Source: an uncultured Sphingomonas sp.
GTDB lineage: Bacteria; Pseudomonadota; Alphaproteobacteria; Sphingomonadales; Sphingomonadaceae
NCBI GenBank assembly: GCA_946482655.1
Contig: CAMLSA010000087.1
Location: 1-13,985, forward strand
Length of the DNA stretch: 13,985 nt
Reading direction: 5' to 3'
Position numbers and translations under genes: made by a program. Each line of letters opens with the position of its first letter. The stretch's first letter is position 1. Shown one piece after another: positions 1 to 6,022 of this stretch. A model generated the notes under the pieces. The model made no database searches, was not told the origin of the DNA, and saw only the letters and a list, made by a program, of their open reading frames with translations.

Positions 1-1610
1 AGCTGTGGTTCATGCCCGCCACCCCCGTTCTCTCGAACGGCGGCACCGGCCGCGGCCTGCCGATCAGCTGCTATCTCAATTCGGTCGACGACAGCCTCGA
101 GGGCATCGTCAACACCTGGAACGAGAATGTCTGGCTGGCGGCGCGCGGGGGCGGCATCGGCACCTATTGGGGCTCGGTGCGCGGCATCGGCGAGCCGGTC
201 GGCCTCAACGGCAAGACCTCGGGCATCATCCCGTTCGTCCGGGTGATGGATTCGCTGACCCTCGCGATCAGCCAGGGTTCGCTGCGCCGCGGCTCGGCCG
301 CGGTCTATCTCGACGTCTCGCATCCCGAGATCGAGGAGTTCCTCGAGATCCGCAAGCCCAGCGGAGACTTCAACCGCAAGGCGCTCAACCTGCACCACGG
401 CGTGCTACTGACCGACGCCTTCATGGAAGCCGTCCGCGATGGCGCCGAATGGGAGCTGGTAAGCCCTAAGGACGGCTCGAAGCGCGGCTCCGTCGATGCC
501 CGCGCGCTGTTCCAGAAGCTGGTCGAGACCCGGCTGGCGACCGGCGAGCCGTACATCGTGTTCTCGGACACGGTGAACAGGAACATGCCCAAGCATCACC
601 GCGACGTCGGTCTCAAGGTCTCGACCTCGAATCTCTGTTCCGAAATCACCCTGCCGACCGGCCGAGATCAGCATGGTATGGATCGCACCGCGGTCTGCTG
701 CCTCAGCTCGCTCAACCTCGAGACATGGGACGAGTGGAGCGGCGACAAGATGTTCATCGAGGACGTGATGCGCTTCCTCGACAACGTCCTGCAGGACTAT
801 ATCGATCGTGCCCCCGACGAGATGGTACGCGCCAAATACTCAGCCAGCCGCGAGCGTTCGGTCGGCCTCGGCGTGATGGGCTTCCACAGCTTCCTCCAGG
901 CGCGCGGCATTCCGTTCGAAGGGGCGATGGCGAAGAGCTGGAACCTCAAGATCTTCAAGCATATCGCCGCCGGCGCGCAGGAAGCCTCGATGCTGCTGGC
1001 GAGCGAGCGCGGGCCCTGCCCCGACGCCGCCGACTTGGGCGTGATGGAGCGCTTCAGCTGCAAGATGGCGATCGCGCCGACCGCGTCGATCTCGATCATC
1101 TGCGGCGGCACCTCGGCCTGCATCGAGCCGATCCCGGCCAACATCTACACCCACAAGACGCTGTCGGGCAGCTTCTCGATCAAGAACCCCTATCTGCAGA
1201 AGCTGCTCGCCGAGAAATCGAAGGACAGCGAGCAGGTGTGGAACTCGATCCTCGAGCAGGGCGGTTCGGTCCAGCATCTCGACTGCCTGACCCAGGAAGA
1301 GAAGGATGTGTACAAGACCAGCTTCGAGATCGACCAGCGCTGGCTGATCGAGCTCGCCGCCGATCGCACCCCCTATATCGACCAGGCCCAGTCGCTGAAC
1401 CTGTTCATCCCGGCGGATGTCGAGAAGTGGGACCTGCTGATGCTCCACTTCCGCGCCTGGGAGCTCGGCATCAAGTCGCTCTACTATCTGCGCTCCAAAT
1501 CGGTCCAGCGCGCCGGCTTCGCGGGCGGTGTCGAGGCGGACAACACGCCTGATCTCAAGCAGATCGAGCTGGTGACCAAGGATTATGACGAGTGCTTGGC
1601 CTGCCAGTAA
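1..1610 (+). CDS. nrdA: Ribonucleoside-diphosphate reductase, class I alpha (catalytic) subunit, 5'-truncated
   Basis: Large subunit of class I ribonucleotide reductase, which reduces ribonucleoside diphosphates to deoxy forms in the cytoplasm together with NrdB. The frame is already open at base 3, so the start lies left of the window. Counting residues from the ATG at base 12, the radical-chemistry residues are all present: Cys20 in LPISCYL and Cys229 in AVCCLSSLNL (redox pair), N207-L-C209-S-E211 (thiyl-radical Cys with its Asn and Glu), and Tyr491-Tyr492 in SLYYLRS (radical transfer path). The C-terminal redox arm ends ECLACQ, a CxxC pair (528/531), where E. coli has CxxxxC. By comparison with E. 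coli, Cys20 corresponds to Cys225, so at least about 100 residues are missing. Whether an N-terminal ATP-cone exists cannot be seen. It is followed after 29 bp by a small membrane gene and then nrdB. The family call is secure. Confidence 0.97.
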   Translation, partial: LWFMPATPVLSNGGTGRGLPISCYLNSVDDSLEGIVNTWNENVWLAARGGGIGTYWGSVRGIGEPVGLNGKTSGIIPFVRVMDSLTLAISQGSLRRGSAAVYLDVSHPEIEEFLEIRKPSGDFNRKALNLHHGVLLTDAFMEAVRDGAEWELVSPKDGSKRGSVDARALFQKLVETRLATGEPYIVFSDTVNRNMPKHHRDVGLKVSTSNLCSEITLPTGRDQHGMDRTAVCCLSSLNLETWDEWSGDKMFIEDVMRFLDNVLQDYIDRAPDEMVRAKYSASRERSVGLGVMGFHSFLQARGIPFEGAMAKSWNLKIFKHIAAGAQEASMLLASERGPCPDAADLGVMERFSCKMAIAPTASISIICGGTSACIEPIPANIYTHKTLSGSFSIKNPYLQKLLAEKSKDSEQVWNSILEQGGSVQHLDCLTQEEKDVYKTSFEIDQRWLIELAADRTPYIDQAQSLNLFIPADVEKWDLLMLHFRAWELGIKSLYYLRSKSVQRAGFAGGVEADNTPDLKQIELVTKDYDECLACQ

Positions 1611-1639
1611 GGCGGCAGGCATCGCCTCGGGGGTGAGCG

Positions 1640-1861
1640 ATGGATGTTTCGGTTTCGCTGATCATCGCGATTGTGTCCGTGCTGGTCGGCCTGCTTTGCC
1701 TCTGGCTGGCGTTCGTCGCGCTGGTCCGGATGGGCAAGGCGAAGAAGGGCAAGGATATCGGCGGTGACACGCCGGCCGAGCTCAGGAGTTTCGCGCTTCG
1801 GCAATTGCTGAGCGCGGTCGTGATGTTCGCGCTCGCCGCGATCATCTATGTTTATAGCTGA
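1640..1861 (+). CDS. Small two-helix membrane protein of unknown function inside the nrdAB operon
   Basis: A 73-residue protein I do not recognise. It has two hydrophobic segments, residues about 5-28 and 54-72, joined by a short basic loop containing KAKKGK (33-38). By the positive-inside rule the loop should face the cytoplasm and both ends the periplasm. The ATG follows a purine-rich GGGGGTGAG that can serve as ribosome binding site. It starts 29 bp after the nrdA stop and ends 20 bp before the nrdB start, all on the same strand, so it is probably co-transcribed with both. Nothing in the sequence links it chemically to nucleotide reduction. The reading frame looks real because of its clean bipartite hydrophobicity and operon spacing, but the function is unknown. 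Confidence 0.8.
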   Translation: MDVSVSLIIAIVSVLVGLLCLWLAFVALVRMGKAKKGKDIGGDTPAELRSFALRQLLSAVVMFALAAIIYVYS

Positions 1862-1881
1862 TTAGTCGAAAGGTCCGTCCG

Positions 1882-2934
1882 ATGCCGCTTCTCCAGGCCA
1901 GCCGCACCTACAAGCCCTTCGAATATCCGTGGGCATTCGAATATTGGAAGCGCCAGCAGCAGCTCCACTGGCTGCCCGAGGAAGTGCCGCTGGGCGAGGA
2001 TTGCCGCGACTGGGCGCAGAAGCTCAGCGATCATGAGCGCAACCTGCTGACCCAGATCTTCCGCTTCTTCACCCAGGCCGATGTCGAGGTGCAGGATTGC
2101 TATCACGACAAATATGGCCGCGTGTTCAAGCCGACCGAGATCAAGATGATGCTGACTGCGTTCAGCAACATGGAGACGGTGCACATCGCCGCCTACAGCC
2201 ATCTGCTCGACACGATCGGCATGCCCGAGACCGAATATAGCGCCTTCATGCAATATAAGGAGATGAAGGCGAAGCACGACTATCTGGCGACCTTCGGCGT
2301 CGACACCGACGAGGATATCGCCCGCACCCTGGCGATGTTCGGCGGCTTCACAGAGGGGCTCCAGCTGTTCGCCAGCTTCGCGATGCTGATGAACTTCCCG
2401 CGCTTCAACAAGATGAAGGGCATGGGCCAGATCGTCACCTGGTCGATCCGCGACGAGACGCTCCATTGCGAGGGCATCATCCGTCTGTTCCACGCCTTCG
2501 TGAAAGAGCGCGACTGCCTGACCAACAACGTCAAGGAAGACATTCTCGACATGTGCCAGAAGACGGTGCGGATCGAGGACGCGTTCATCGACCTGGCGTT
2601 CGAGATGGGCCCGGTCAACGGCATGACGCCGAAGGACATCAAGAAATATGTCCGCTACATCGCCGACTGGCGGCTGGGCCAGCTCGGCCTCAAGCCGATC
2701 TACATGATCGACGACCACCCGCTACCCTGGCTCGCGCCGATGCTCAACGGCGTCGAGCACGCCAATTTCTTCGAGACCCGCGCCACCGAATATTCAAAGG
2801 CGGCGACCAAAGGCCAATGGTCCGACGTGTGGGATGCCTTCGACAGCCGGATGGCCGCGAAGAAGGGTGCCGCCGCGAACGAGGACGGCGCCGAGGGCAA
2901 TCTGTTCGGGGCGGCGGGAGTTGCAGCGGAGTAG
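1882..2934 (+). CDS. nrdB: Ribonucleoside-diphosphate reductase, class I beta (radical-generating) subunit
   Basis: The 350-residue small subunit of class I ribonucleotide reductase, a ferritin-fold di-metal protein that makes the radical used by NrdA. The metal ligands align with E. coli NrdB at matching spacings: Asp67, Glu98, His101, Glu158, Glu192 and His195 (E. coli 84, 115, 118, 204, 238, 241). The radical Tyr105 is present in ETVHIAAYSH (E. coli Tyr122), so a tyrosyl-radical type is expected rather than a Tyr-less form. Trp30 in HWLPEEV fits the radical-path Trp48, and Tyr304 near the end is a candidate for Tyr356. The tail after about residue 325 is Ala/Gly-rich and contains NLF. AAAGG at 1869-1873 with 8-nt spacing supports the start. 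It is the last gene of the nrdA-small ORF-nrdB run. Substrate: NDPs via NrdA. Confidence 0.97.
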   Translation: MPLLQASRTYKPFEYPWAFEYWKRQQQLHWLPEEVPLGEDCRDWAQKLSDHERNLLTQIFRFFTQADVEVQDCYHDKYGRVFKPTEIKMMLTAFSNMETVHIAAYSHLLDTIGMPETEYSAFMQYKEMKAKHDYLATFGVDTDEDIARTLAMFGGFTEGLQLFASFAMLMNFPRFNKMKGMGQIVTWSIRDETLHCEGIIRLFHAFVKERDCLTNNVKEDILDMCQKTVRIEDAFIDLAFEMGPVNGMTPKDIKKYVRYIADWRLGQLGLKPIYMIDDHPLPWLAPMLNGVEHANFFETRATEYSKAATKGQWSDVWDAFDSRMAAKKGAAANEDGAEGNLFGAAGVAAE

Positions 2935-2964
2935 CGAAGGGAAAGCGGCATCCCCGCCATAAGC

Positions 2965-2979
2965 CCCCGCCTTCAGGGG
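2965..2979 (+). terminator. Weak hairpin after nrdB
   Basis: CCCC and GGGG arms flank a 7-nt loop about 30 bp past the nrdB stop. There is no T-tract, so a termination role is only possible. The rest of the 2935-3096 spacer holds a CATAAT at 3041-3046 that could be a -10 box for the next gene, but I see no convincing -35. Confidence 0.25.
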
Positions 2980-3086
2980 AGTGGTGAGTTTCGGGGAGCC
3001 GCAGCCCGGGAATTTCCTAGCCCCAGCCGCGCTTCCACTTCATAATCTTTGCGACGCCGGCCCGGATGATCGGGCGGTGCGGATAT

Positions 3087-3092
3087 GGAGAG
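3087..3092 (+). promoter_or_regulatory. Shine-Dalgarno that decides the SnoaL-like start
   Basis: GGAGAG lies just upstream of the ATG at 3097 (GGAG with 6-nt spacing). It falls inside the codons that would follow the alternative ATG at 3085, which has no comparable site before it. This favours 3097 as the true start. Confidence 0.6.
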
Positions 3093-3096
3093 AGAG

Positions 3097-3612
3097 ATGG
3101 ACCCACTCGCCCGATTGATCGCCATCGAAGAAATCAAACAGGTCAAAGCCCGCTATTTCCGCTACCTGGACACCCGCGATTGGGAAGGGATGGCGCAGAC
3201 TTTCGCGCGCGACGCCGTGTTCGACTGCTCGGAGGCCTTCCAGACCACGCCGCTCGGCGGCGAGCCGATCGGGGCGGTCGGGCCAGTGACGCAGGGCCGC
3301 GAGAATATCGTCGCATGGATCACGGACATCTTGGCCAAGCAGACCTCGCTCCATCACGGCCATTGCCATGAGATCACCGTCGACAGCGAGACCGAGGCGC
3401 ATGGGGTGATCGCCATGAATGACGTGATCCGCGATGCCGGCCGCACCAAGACGGTTCTCGCCGCCTCCGGCCATTATTGGGAGAAATACCGCTTTGAAGA
3501 CGGCGCCTGGCGGATCGCGGAGAGCAGGCTGACCCGGCTGTTCAACGATCCCGATCCACAGGCATTTTATACCGCCGGAGTGAATGATCCGATCGCGAAT
3601 CCGCAGGCTTGA
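3097..3612 (+). CDS. SnoaL-like / NTF2-fold protein
   Basis: A 171-residue protein of the nuclear transport factor 2-like superfamily, SnoaL-like group (SnoaL_4 type). The N-terminal helix reads IEEIKQVKARYFRYLDTRDW, followed by the typical F-ARDAVFD strand. The central TSLHHGHCHEITVD segment and the C-terminal SGHYWEKYRFEDGAWRIA and SRLTRLF strands complete the cone-shaped fold. Members include small-molecule isomerases, hydratases, dehydratases and proteins with no known activity. The His cluster HHGH (86-89 from this start) and Tyr/Asp of helix 1 would line the pocket. No substrate can be named from context because the neighbours do not form a pathway. An ATG at 3085 would add four residues. 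The gene is convergent with the VOC gene, with a hairpin between them. The fold is confident and the function unknown. Confidence 0.85.
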   Translation: MDPLARLIAIEEIKQVKARYFRYLDTRDWEGMAQTFARDAVFDCSEAFQTTPLGGEPIGAVGPVTQGRENIVAWITDILAKQTSLHHGHCHEITVDSETEAHGVIAMNDVIRDAGRTKTVLAASGHYWEKYRFEDGAWRIAESRLTRLFNDPDPQAFYTAGVNDPIANPQA

Positions 3613-3655
3613 TCCTTCATTCCTCCCCGTTACGGAAGCGTGACCGCGGATGTGA

Positions 3656-3695
3656 TGGAGGGGAAGTGCGCGCCGACCGCTGCGCCGCCCCTCCA
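3656..3695. terminator. Inverted repeat between convergent SnoaL-like and VOC genes
   Basis: TGGAGGGG (3656-3663) and CCCCTCCA (3688-3695) form a perfect 8-bp stem around a 24-nt loop, which itself contains a GCGC/GCGC pairing. It sits in the 125-bp space between two gene ends, so a bidirectional terminator is plausible. There is no T-tract on either strand, which keeps confidence moderate. Confidence 0.4.
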
Positions 3696-3737
3696 CTGCC
3701 TCCGGCGATCCCATCCCGCCGCCGAGACGAATTGGAG

Positions 3738-4148
3738 TTAATCGCTCCCCATCGCCGCCATGTCCATCCATACGATCTCCCAGACATAGCCGTCGGGGTC
3801 CTCGACGCTGCGGCTGAACATGAAGCCATGATCCTGCGGCGGATTGGGATCGGCGGTGCCGCCGGCGGCGACCGTGCGCGAGAGGGTCGCGTCGACATCG
3901 TCGCGATCGTCGACGTTGAGCGCTATCAGCGCCTGGCTCTCGCCCCGCGCGTCGCCGATCGGGCGCGCGGTGAAGCTCTTGTAGCGATCATGGGTCAGCA
4001 GCATCACGATGATCGTGTCCGACAGCATGATCGACTTGGTGTTCTCGTCCGAGAATTGCGGGTTCACGGTGCCGCCGAGCGCCTCATAGAAGGCGGTCGA
4101 ACCCGCGAGATCCCGCACGGGAAGATTCAGGAAAATCATCTTCGGCAT
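3738..4148 (-). CDS. VOC family (glyoxalase/bleomycin-resistance-like) protein
   Basis: A 136-residue single-copy vicinal-oxygen-chelate protein with two beta-alpha-beta-beta-beta modules. Module one begins MPKMIFLNLPVRDLAGSTAFYEAL and contains the TIIVMLLTHDRYKSF strand. Module two ends in the family hallmark DPDGYVWEIVWMD, whose Glu is the usual metal ligand position. It closely resembles the lactoylglutathione lyase-like proteins common in proteobacteria, whose substrates are mostly unknown. The frame stays open upstream to an ATG at 4244, but the start at 4148 is preferred. It is preceded by a full AGGAGG at 5-nt spacing, and the upstream 32 codons give an un-VOC-like basic stretch. It lies downstream of the glycine-zipper gene on the same strand, but a strong terminator separates them, so it should have its own promoter. 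Confidence 0.9.
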   Translation of the reverse strand: MPKMIFLNLPVRDLAGSTAFYEALGGTVNPQFSDENTKSIMLSDTIIVMLLTHDRYKSFTARPIGDARGESQALIALNVDDRDDVDATLSRTVAAGGTADPNPPQDHGFMFSRSVEDPDGYVWEIVWMDMAAMGSD

Positions 4149-4153
4149 CAAGT

Positions 4154-4159
4154 CCTCCT
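4154..4159 (-). promoter_or_regulatory. Shine-Dalgarno for the VOC gene
   Basis: On the minus strand AGGAGG stands 5 nt before the ATG at 4148. It is a perfect anti-16S match and fixes the start against the longer frame. Confidence 0.8.
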
Positions 4160-4259
4160 CTTCGAGCGCGCGGCCATGGACCATAGCATGGTCGCGCGTG
4201 GTGACGAGATGAAGACGAAGCCATCGGCGGCGATCCGACACCAAGGGGGGCCGATACGC

Positions 4260-4287
4260 AAAAGAGGCGGAGCCGAACGGCCCCGCC
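4260..4287 (-). terminator. Rho-independent terminator of the aromatic-repeat glycine-zipper gene
   Basis: On the minus strand the sequence runs GGCGGGGCC, loop GTTC, GGCTCCGCC, then TCTTTT. The 9-bp stem has a single G-U wobble, a tetraloop and a following T-rich run, a textbook intrinsic terminator. It lies 34-61 bp after the stop codon at 4321 and isolates that gene from the VOC gene downstream. It is the clearest terminator in the window. Confidence 0.85.
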
Positions 4288-4320
4288 CCTCCTCCTCCGC
4301 AAGCTCAGCGTCCCGGTCGA

Positions 4321-5322
4321 CTAGCCCGCCCAGCTGTCGCCGTCGTCGCGCTCGGCGCGCAGGGTCGCGCCGAGATTGTCGAGGCGCTGATGGATGACGT
4401 TCTCCTCGTTCGCGGTGAAGCGGCCGCCCGAATAGCGCATCCGGCTCTCGTCGCGGCGGATCGAGGCGAGCTCGTTCCGGGCGCGGCGGGCCTCGCTTGC
4501 GCTCAACATGCCGCGCGTGCGCATCCGCTGGATGCGCTCCTCGATGCGAGCCTCGCGGACGCGGACATCGCGGCTGTTATAGGCGACGTTGCCGGCCGGG
4601 CCGGGGCGCGTAGCGATCCAGCGGCCGCGCGCGTCATAATAGCCCGTCGTCTCGCCGCGCACCCACCGGCCGCGCTCGTCATAATAGCCGGGCTGGATCT
4701 GCGCGGTCCAATAGCCCCTCGGCTCGCCATAATTGCGGTCGGCGATCCAGCGGCCGCTGGCGTCGTAGCGGCCATATGCGGGGCCGGAGACCCAGCGGCC
4801 ATTCTGATAATAGCCGGGCGAATTGGCCTGCACCCACTGGCCGTCGGCGGCATAATAGCCGCTCACGCCGATCGGAACCCAGCGGCCGTCGCGATCATAA
4901 TAGCCCGCCGCTTCGCTATCGACTTCGAACGAGACCCAGCGATTGTTGCTGTCATAATAGCCGGTCGGAGGCCCTTCGACCCAGCGGTTGTCGCGGTCGT
5001 AATAACCGCGCGCGCGGCCCCGCTCGATCCGGTTGGCGTGCCAGCGGCCGCTCTCGTCATAATAGCCATAGGCCACCTCGCAGCGGCTGTCGCTCTTGGC
5101 GAGCTGGTTGGCGGCGACGCCGCCCGCGACGCCGCCGACGACGGTGCCCGCCGTGCGATGCCGCCCGCCGTCGATGACGTTGCCGAGCAGCGCGCCGATA
5201 CCCGCGCCGACCACCGTCGCAACGGTGCGGCCGGTACTATCCTGCTTGCAGACGGTGGCAGCTTCGGCGCCTGATCCAATGGCCAGTGCGGCAATACTCG
5301 CCGCTATCATATATCTGCGCAT
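4321..5322 (-). CDS. Secreted glycine-zipper protein with tandem GYYDxxGRW repeats
   Basis: A 333-residue envelope protein. Residues 1-21 form a Sec signal peptide (basic start, hydrophobic core, GSGAEA|A cleavage). Residues 34-74 form a glycine-zipper 2TM domain (Rick_17kDa_Anti type), with GAGIGALLGNVIDGGRHR then VVGGVAGGVA, bracketed by Cys25 and Cys81. Residues 86-237 carry nine GYYD-x-x-G-R-W-V-like motifs plus one degenerate copy (GYW at 203), at starts 86, 106, 121, 140, 155, 170, 184, 212 and 227, mostly 15 or 19-20 apart. Residues 251-326 form a charged two-helix region, a pattern I have seen at the ends of alphaproteobacterial periplasmic proteins but cannot name. Cys25 is not in a lipobox. 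AGGAG with 7-nt spacing supports the start. The gene is divergent from the next glycine-zipper gene. A role in outer-membrane or periplasmic structure is inference; no enzyme motif is visible. Confidence 0.88.
   Translation of the reverse strand: MRRYMIAASIAALAIGSGAEAATVCKQDSTGRTVATVVGAGIGALLGNVIDGGRHRTAGTVVGGVAGGVAANQLAKSDSRCEVAYGYYDESGRWHANRIERGRARGYYDRDNRWVEGPPTGYYDSNNRWVSFEVDSEAAGYYDRDGRWVPIGVSGYYAADGQWVQANSPGYYQNGRWVSGPAYGRYDASGRWIADRNYGEPRGYWTAQIQPGYYDERGRWVRGETTGYYDARGRWIATRPGPAGNVAYNSRDVRVREARIEERIQRMRTRGMLSASEARRARNELASIRRDESRMRYSGGRFTANEENVIHQRLDNLGATLRAERDDGDSWAG
4612..5067 (-). repeat. In-frame tandem array coding GYYDxxGRW modules
   Basis: Ten degenerate copies of a roughly 45-60 bp coding unit, visible on the plus strand as recurring ATAATAGCC followed about 15 bp earlier or later by CCAGCGGCC-like blocks. 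Each codes Gly-Tyr-Tyr-Asp-x-x-Gly-Arg-Trp-Val and a variable linker. Copies differ in sequence while keeping the aromatic and glycine positions, which argues for old duplications under selection rather than a recent expansion. Confidence 0.85.
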
Positions 5323-5368
5323 CTTGTCTCTCCTGGAACGGGCGAATGTCCGCTTTCCCTGGCCTCAA

Positions 5369-5393
5369 GACGAACGCGCATGGCGATTGTTCC
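5369..5393 (-). promoter_or_regulatory. Candidate EcfG-type (general stress sigma) promoter of the aromatic-repeat gene
   Basis: On the minus strand GGAAC, 16 nt, CGTC occurs about 47 nt before the ATG at 5322. The known alphaproteobacterial EcfG consensus is GGAAC-N16/17-CGTT, so there is one mismatch. Such short motifs arise by chance fairly often in GC-rich DNA. Confidence 0.3.
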
Positions 5394-5445
5394 GCCTCCG
5401 GCCGCCCAGCCTGCACGGCTCCCGGCGCGTTCATTTGGCAGCAAG

Positions 5446-5475
5446 CTTGACGCGCGCACGGTTCGCGGGGAGAAT
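5446..5475 (+). promoter_or_regulatory. Candidate housekeeping promoter of the second glycine-zipper gene
   Basis: CTTGACG (5446-5452), whose TTGACG serves as the -35, is followed after 17 nt by GAGAAT (5470-5475) as a -10. The start codon is at 5498, which would leave a very short leader that still contains the AGGAG at 5486-5490. The -35 is good; the -10 matches 4 of 6. Confidence 0.35.
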
Positions 5476-5497
5476 CCAAGGAGACAGGAGAACGCCC

Positions 5498-5911
5498 ATG
5501 CGCTCATTGATCCTCGCCACCGTTTTGGCCACGATCGCGGCCCCCGCCGCCGCGCTCAACCCGCCGGCCAAGGCCACCCAGCCCGCGCCGCTGCGCGAGC
5601 TGCCGGGCAACTGGCTCGACGACGCAGATCTCGACGGCACGCCCGGCAGCGCCGACGAGGCGGCGGGAGCCGAGGGCGACGACCGGCTCGCCGGTGGCGA
5701 TCGCGGCCCCCGGCGCGCCGATACCACCCGCGAATGCGGGGAAACGAGCGGCACCACCGGAGCCATCCTCGGCGCGGTCGCCGGCGGGCTGCTCGGCAAC
5801 GTCATCGACGGCGGCCGACACCGCGCATTGGGAACCCTGGTTGGTGGCGGAGGCGGCGCCCTGCTTGGCCGTCAGATCGAGAAGAACCAGGCGGCAGCGG
5901 GGTGCAGGTAG
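5498..5911 (+). CDS. Small secreted glycine-zipper protein with acidic linker
   Basis: A 137-residue protein. Residues 1-19 form a signal peptide ending AAPAAA|L. Residues 20-78 are a low-complexity, Asp/Gly/Ala-rich linker (for example WLDDADLDGTPGS). Residues 80-136 form a glycine-zipper module with Cys80 and Cys136 at its two ends, exactly 56 apart as in the divergent neighbour. The segment LLGNVIDGGRHR is identical in both. It is also close to the third gene's module (GTTG then ILGAVAGGLLGN). The start at 5498 is chosen because AGGAG stands 7 nt before it and a signal peptide begins there. The frame is open far upstream, but that part overlaps the divergent gene and is not signal-like. 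It is likely anchored in or exported across the inner membrane. Function unknown. Paralogy within the cluster is clear by eye. Confidence 0.8.
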   Translation: MRSLILATVLATIAAPAAALNPPAKATQPAPLRELPGNWLDDADLDGTPGSADEAAGAEGDDRLAGGDRGPRRADTTRECGETSGTTGAILGAVAGGLLGNVIDGGRHRALGTLVGGGGGALLGRQIEKNQAAAGCR

Positions 5912-5938
5912 CCCCCGCACACGCACCTGTCCGCCAGA

Positions 5939-5963
5939 TGAACGTGACGTAGTTTACCGTTCA
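5939..5963. promoter_or_regulatory. Inverted repeat between the second and third glycine-zipper genes
   Basis: TGAACG (5939-5944) and CGTTCA (5958-5963) form a perfect 6-bp inverted repeat 13 nt apart, about 60 bp before the third gene. It overlaps a TTTACC (5953-5958) that is followed by AAACC (5966-5970). It could be an operator or a weak terminator of the preceding gene. Evidence is only the symmetry. Confidence 0.25.
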
Positions 5964-6022
5964 CGAAACCTTTGCGGGTCCGTTCCGTTCTTCTCTCATA
6001 CCCTTCGCGCGGGAGAGATATA

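Noticed and set aside
725..1552. 275-codon plus-strand frame inside nrdA in another phase
   Set aside because: Arg/Ala/Gly-rich out-of-frame reading of a confident nrdA.
4612..5067. Regularly spaced repeats resembling a CRISPR array
   Set aside because: Repeats are degenerate, in frame and coding; units are not conserved at the DNA level as CRISPR repeats would be.
5248..5250. Cys25 of the aromatic-repeat protein as a lipoprotein lipobox Cys
   Set aside because: The preceding residues (AATV) do not fit L-[AS]-[GA]-C, and the Cys pairs better with Cys81 as in the two paralogues.
4390..5274. 294-codon plus-strand frame with repeated Ala/Ile/Val blocks
   Set aside because: The repeats are the antisense reading of the GYYDxxGRW array, which has a signal peptide, ribosome site and terminator on the minus strand.
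5096..5497. Long N-terminal extension of the second glycine-zipper protein
   Set aside because: It would overlap the divergent gene and bury the signal peptide. A good ribosome site precedes the internal ATG at 5498.
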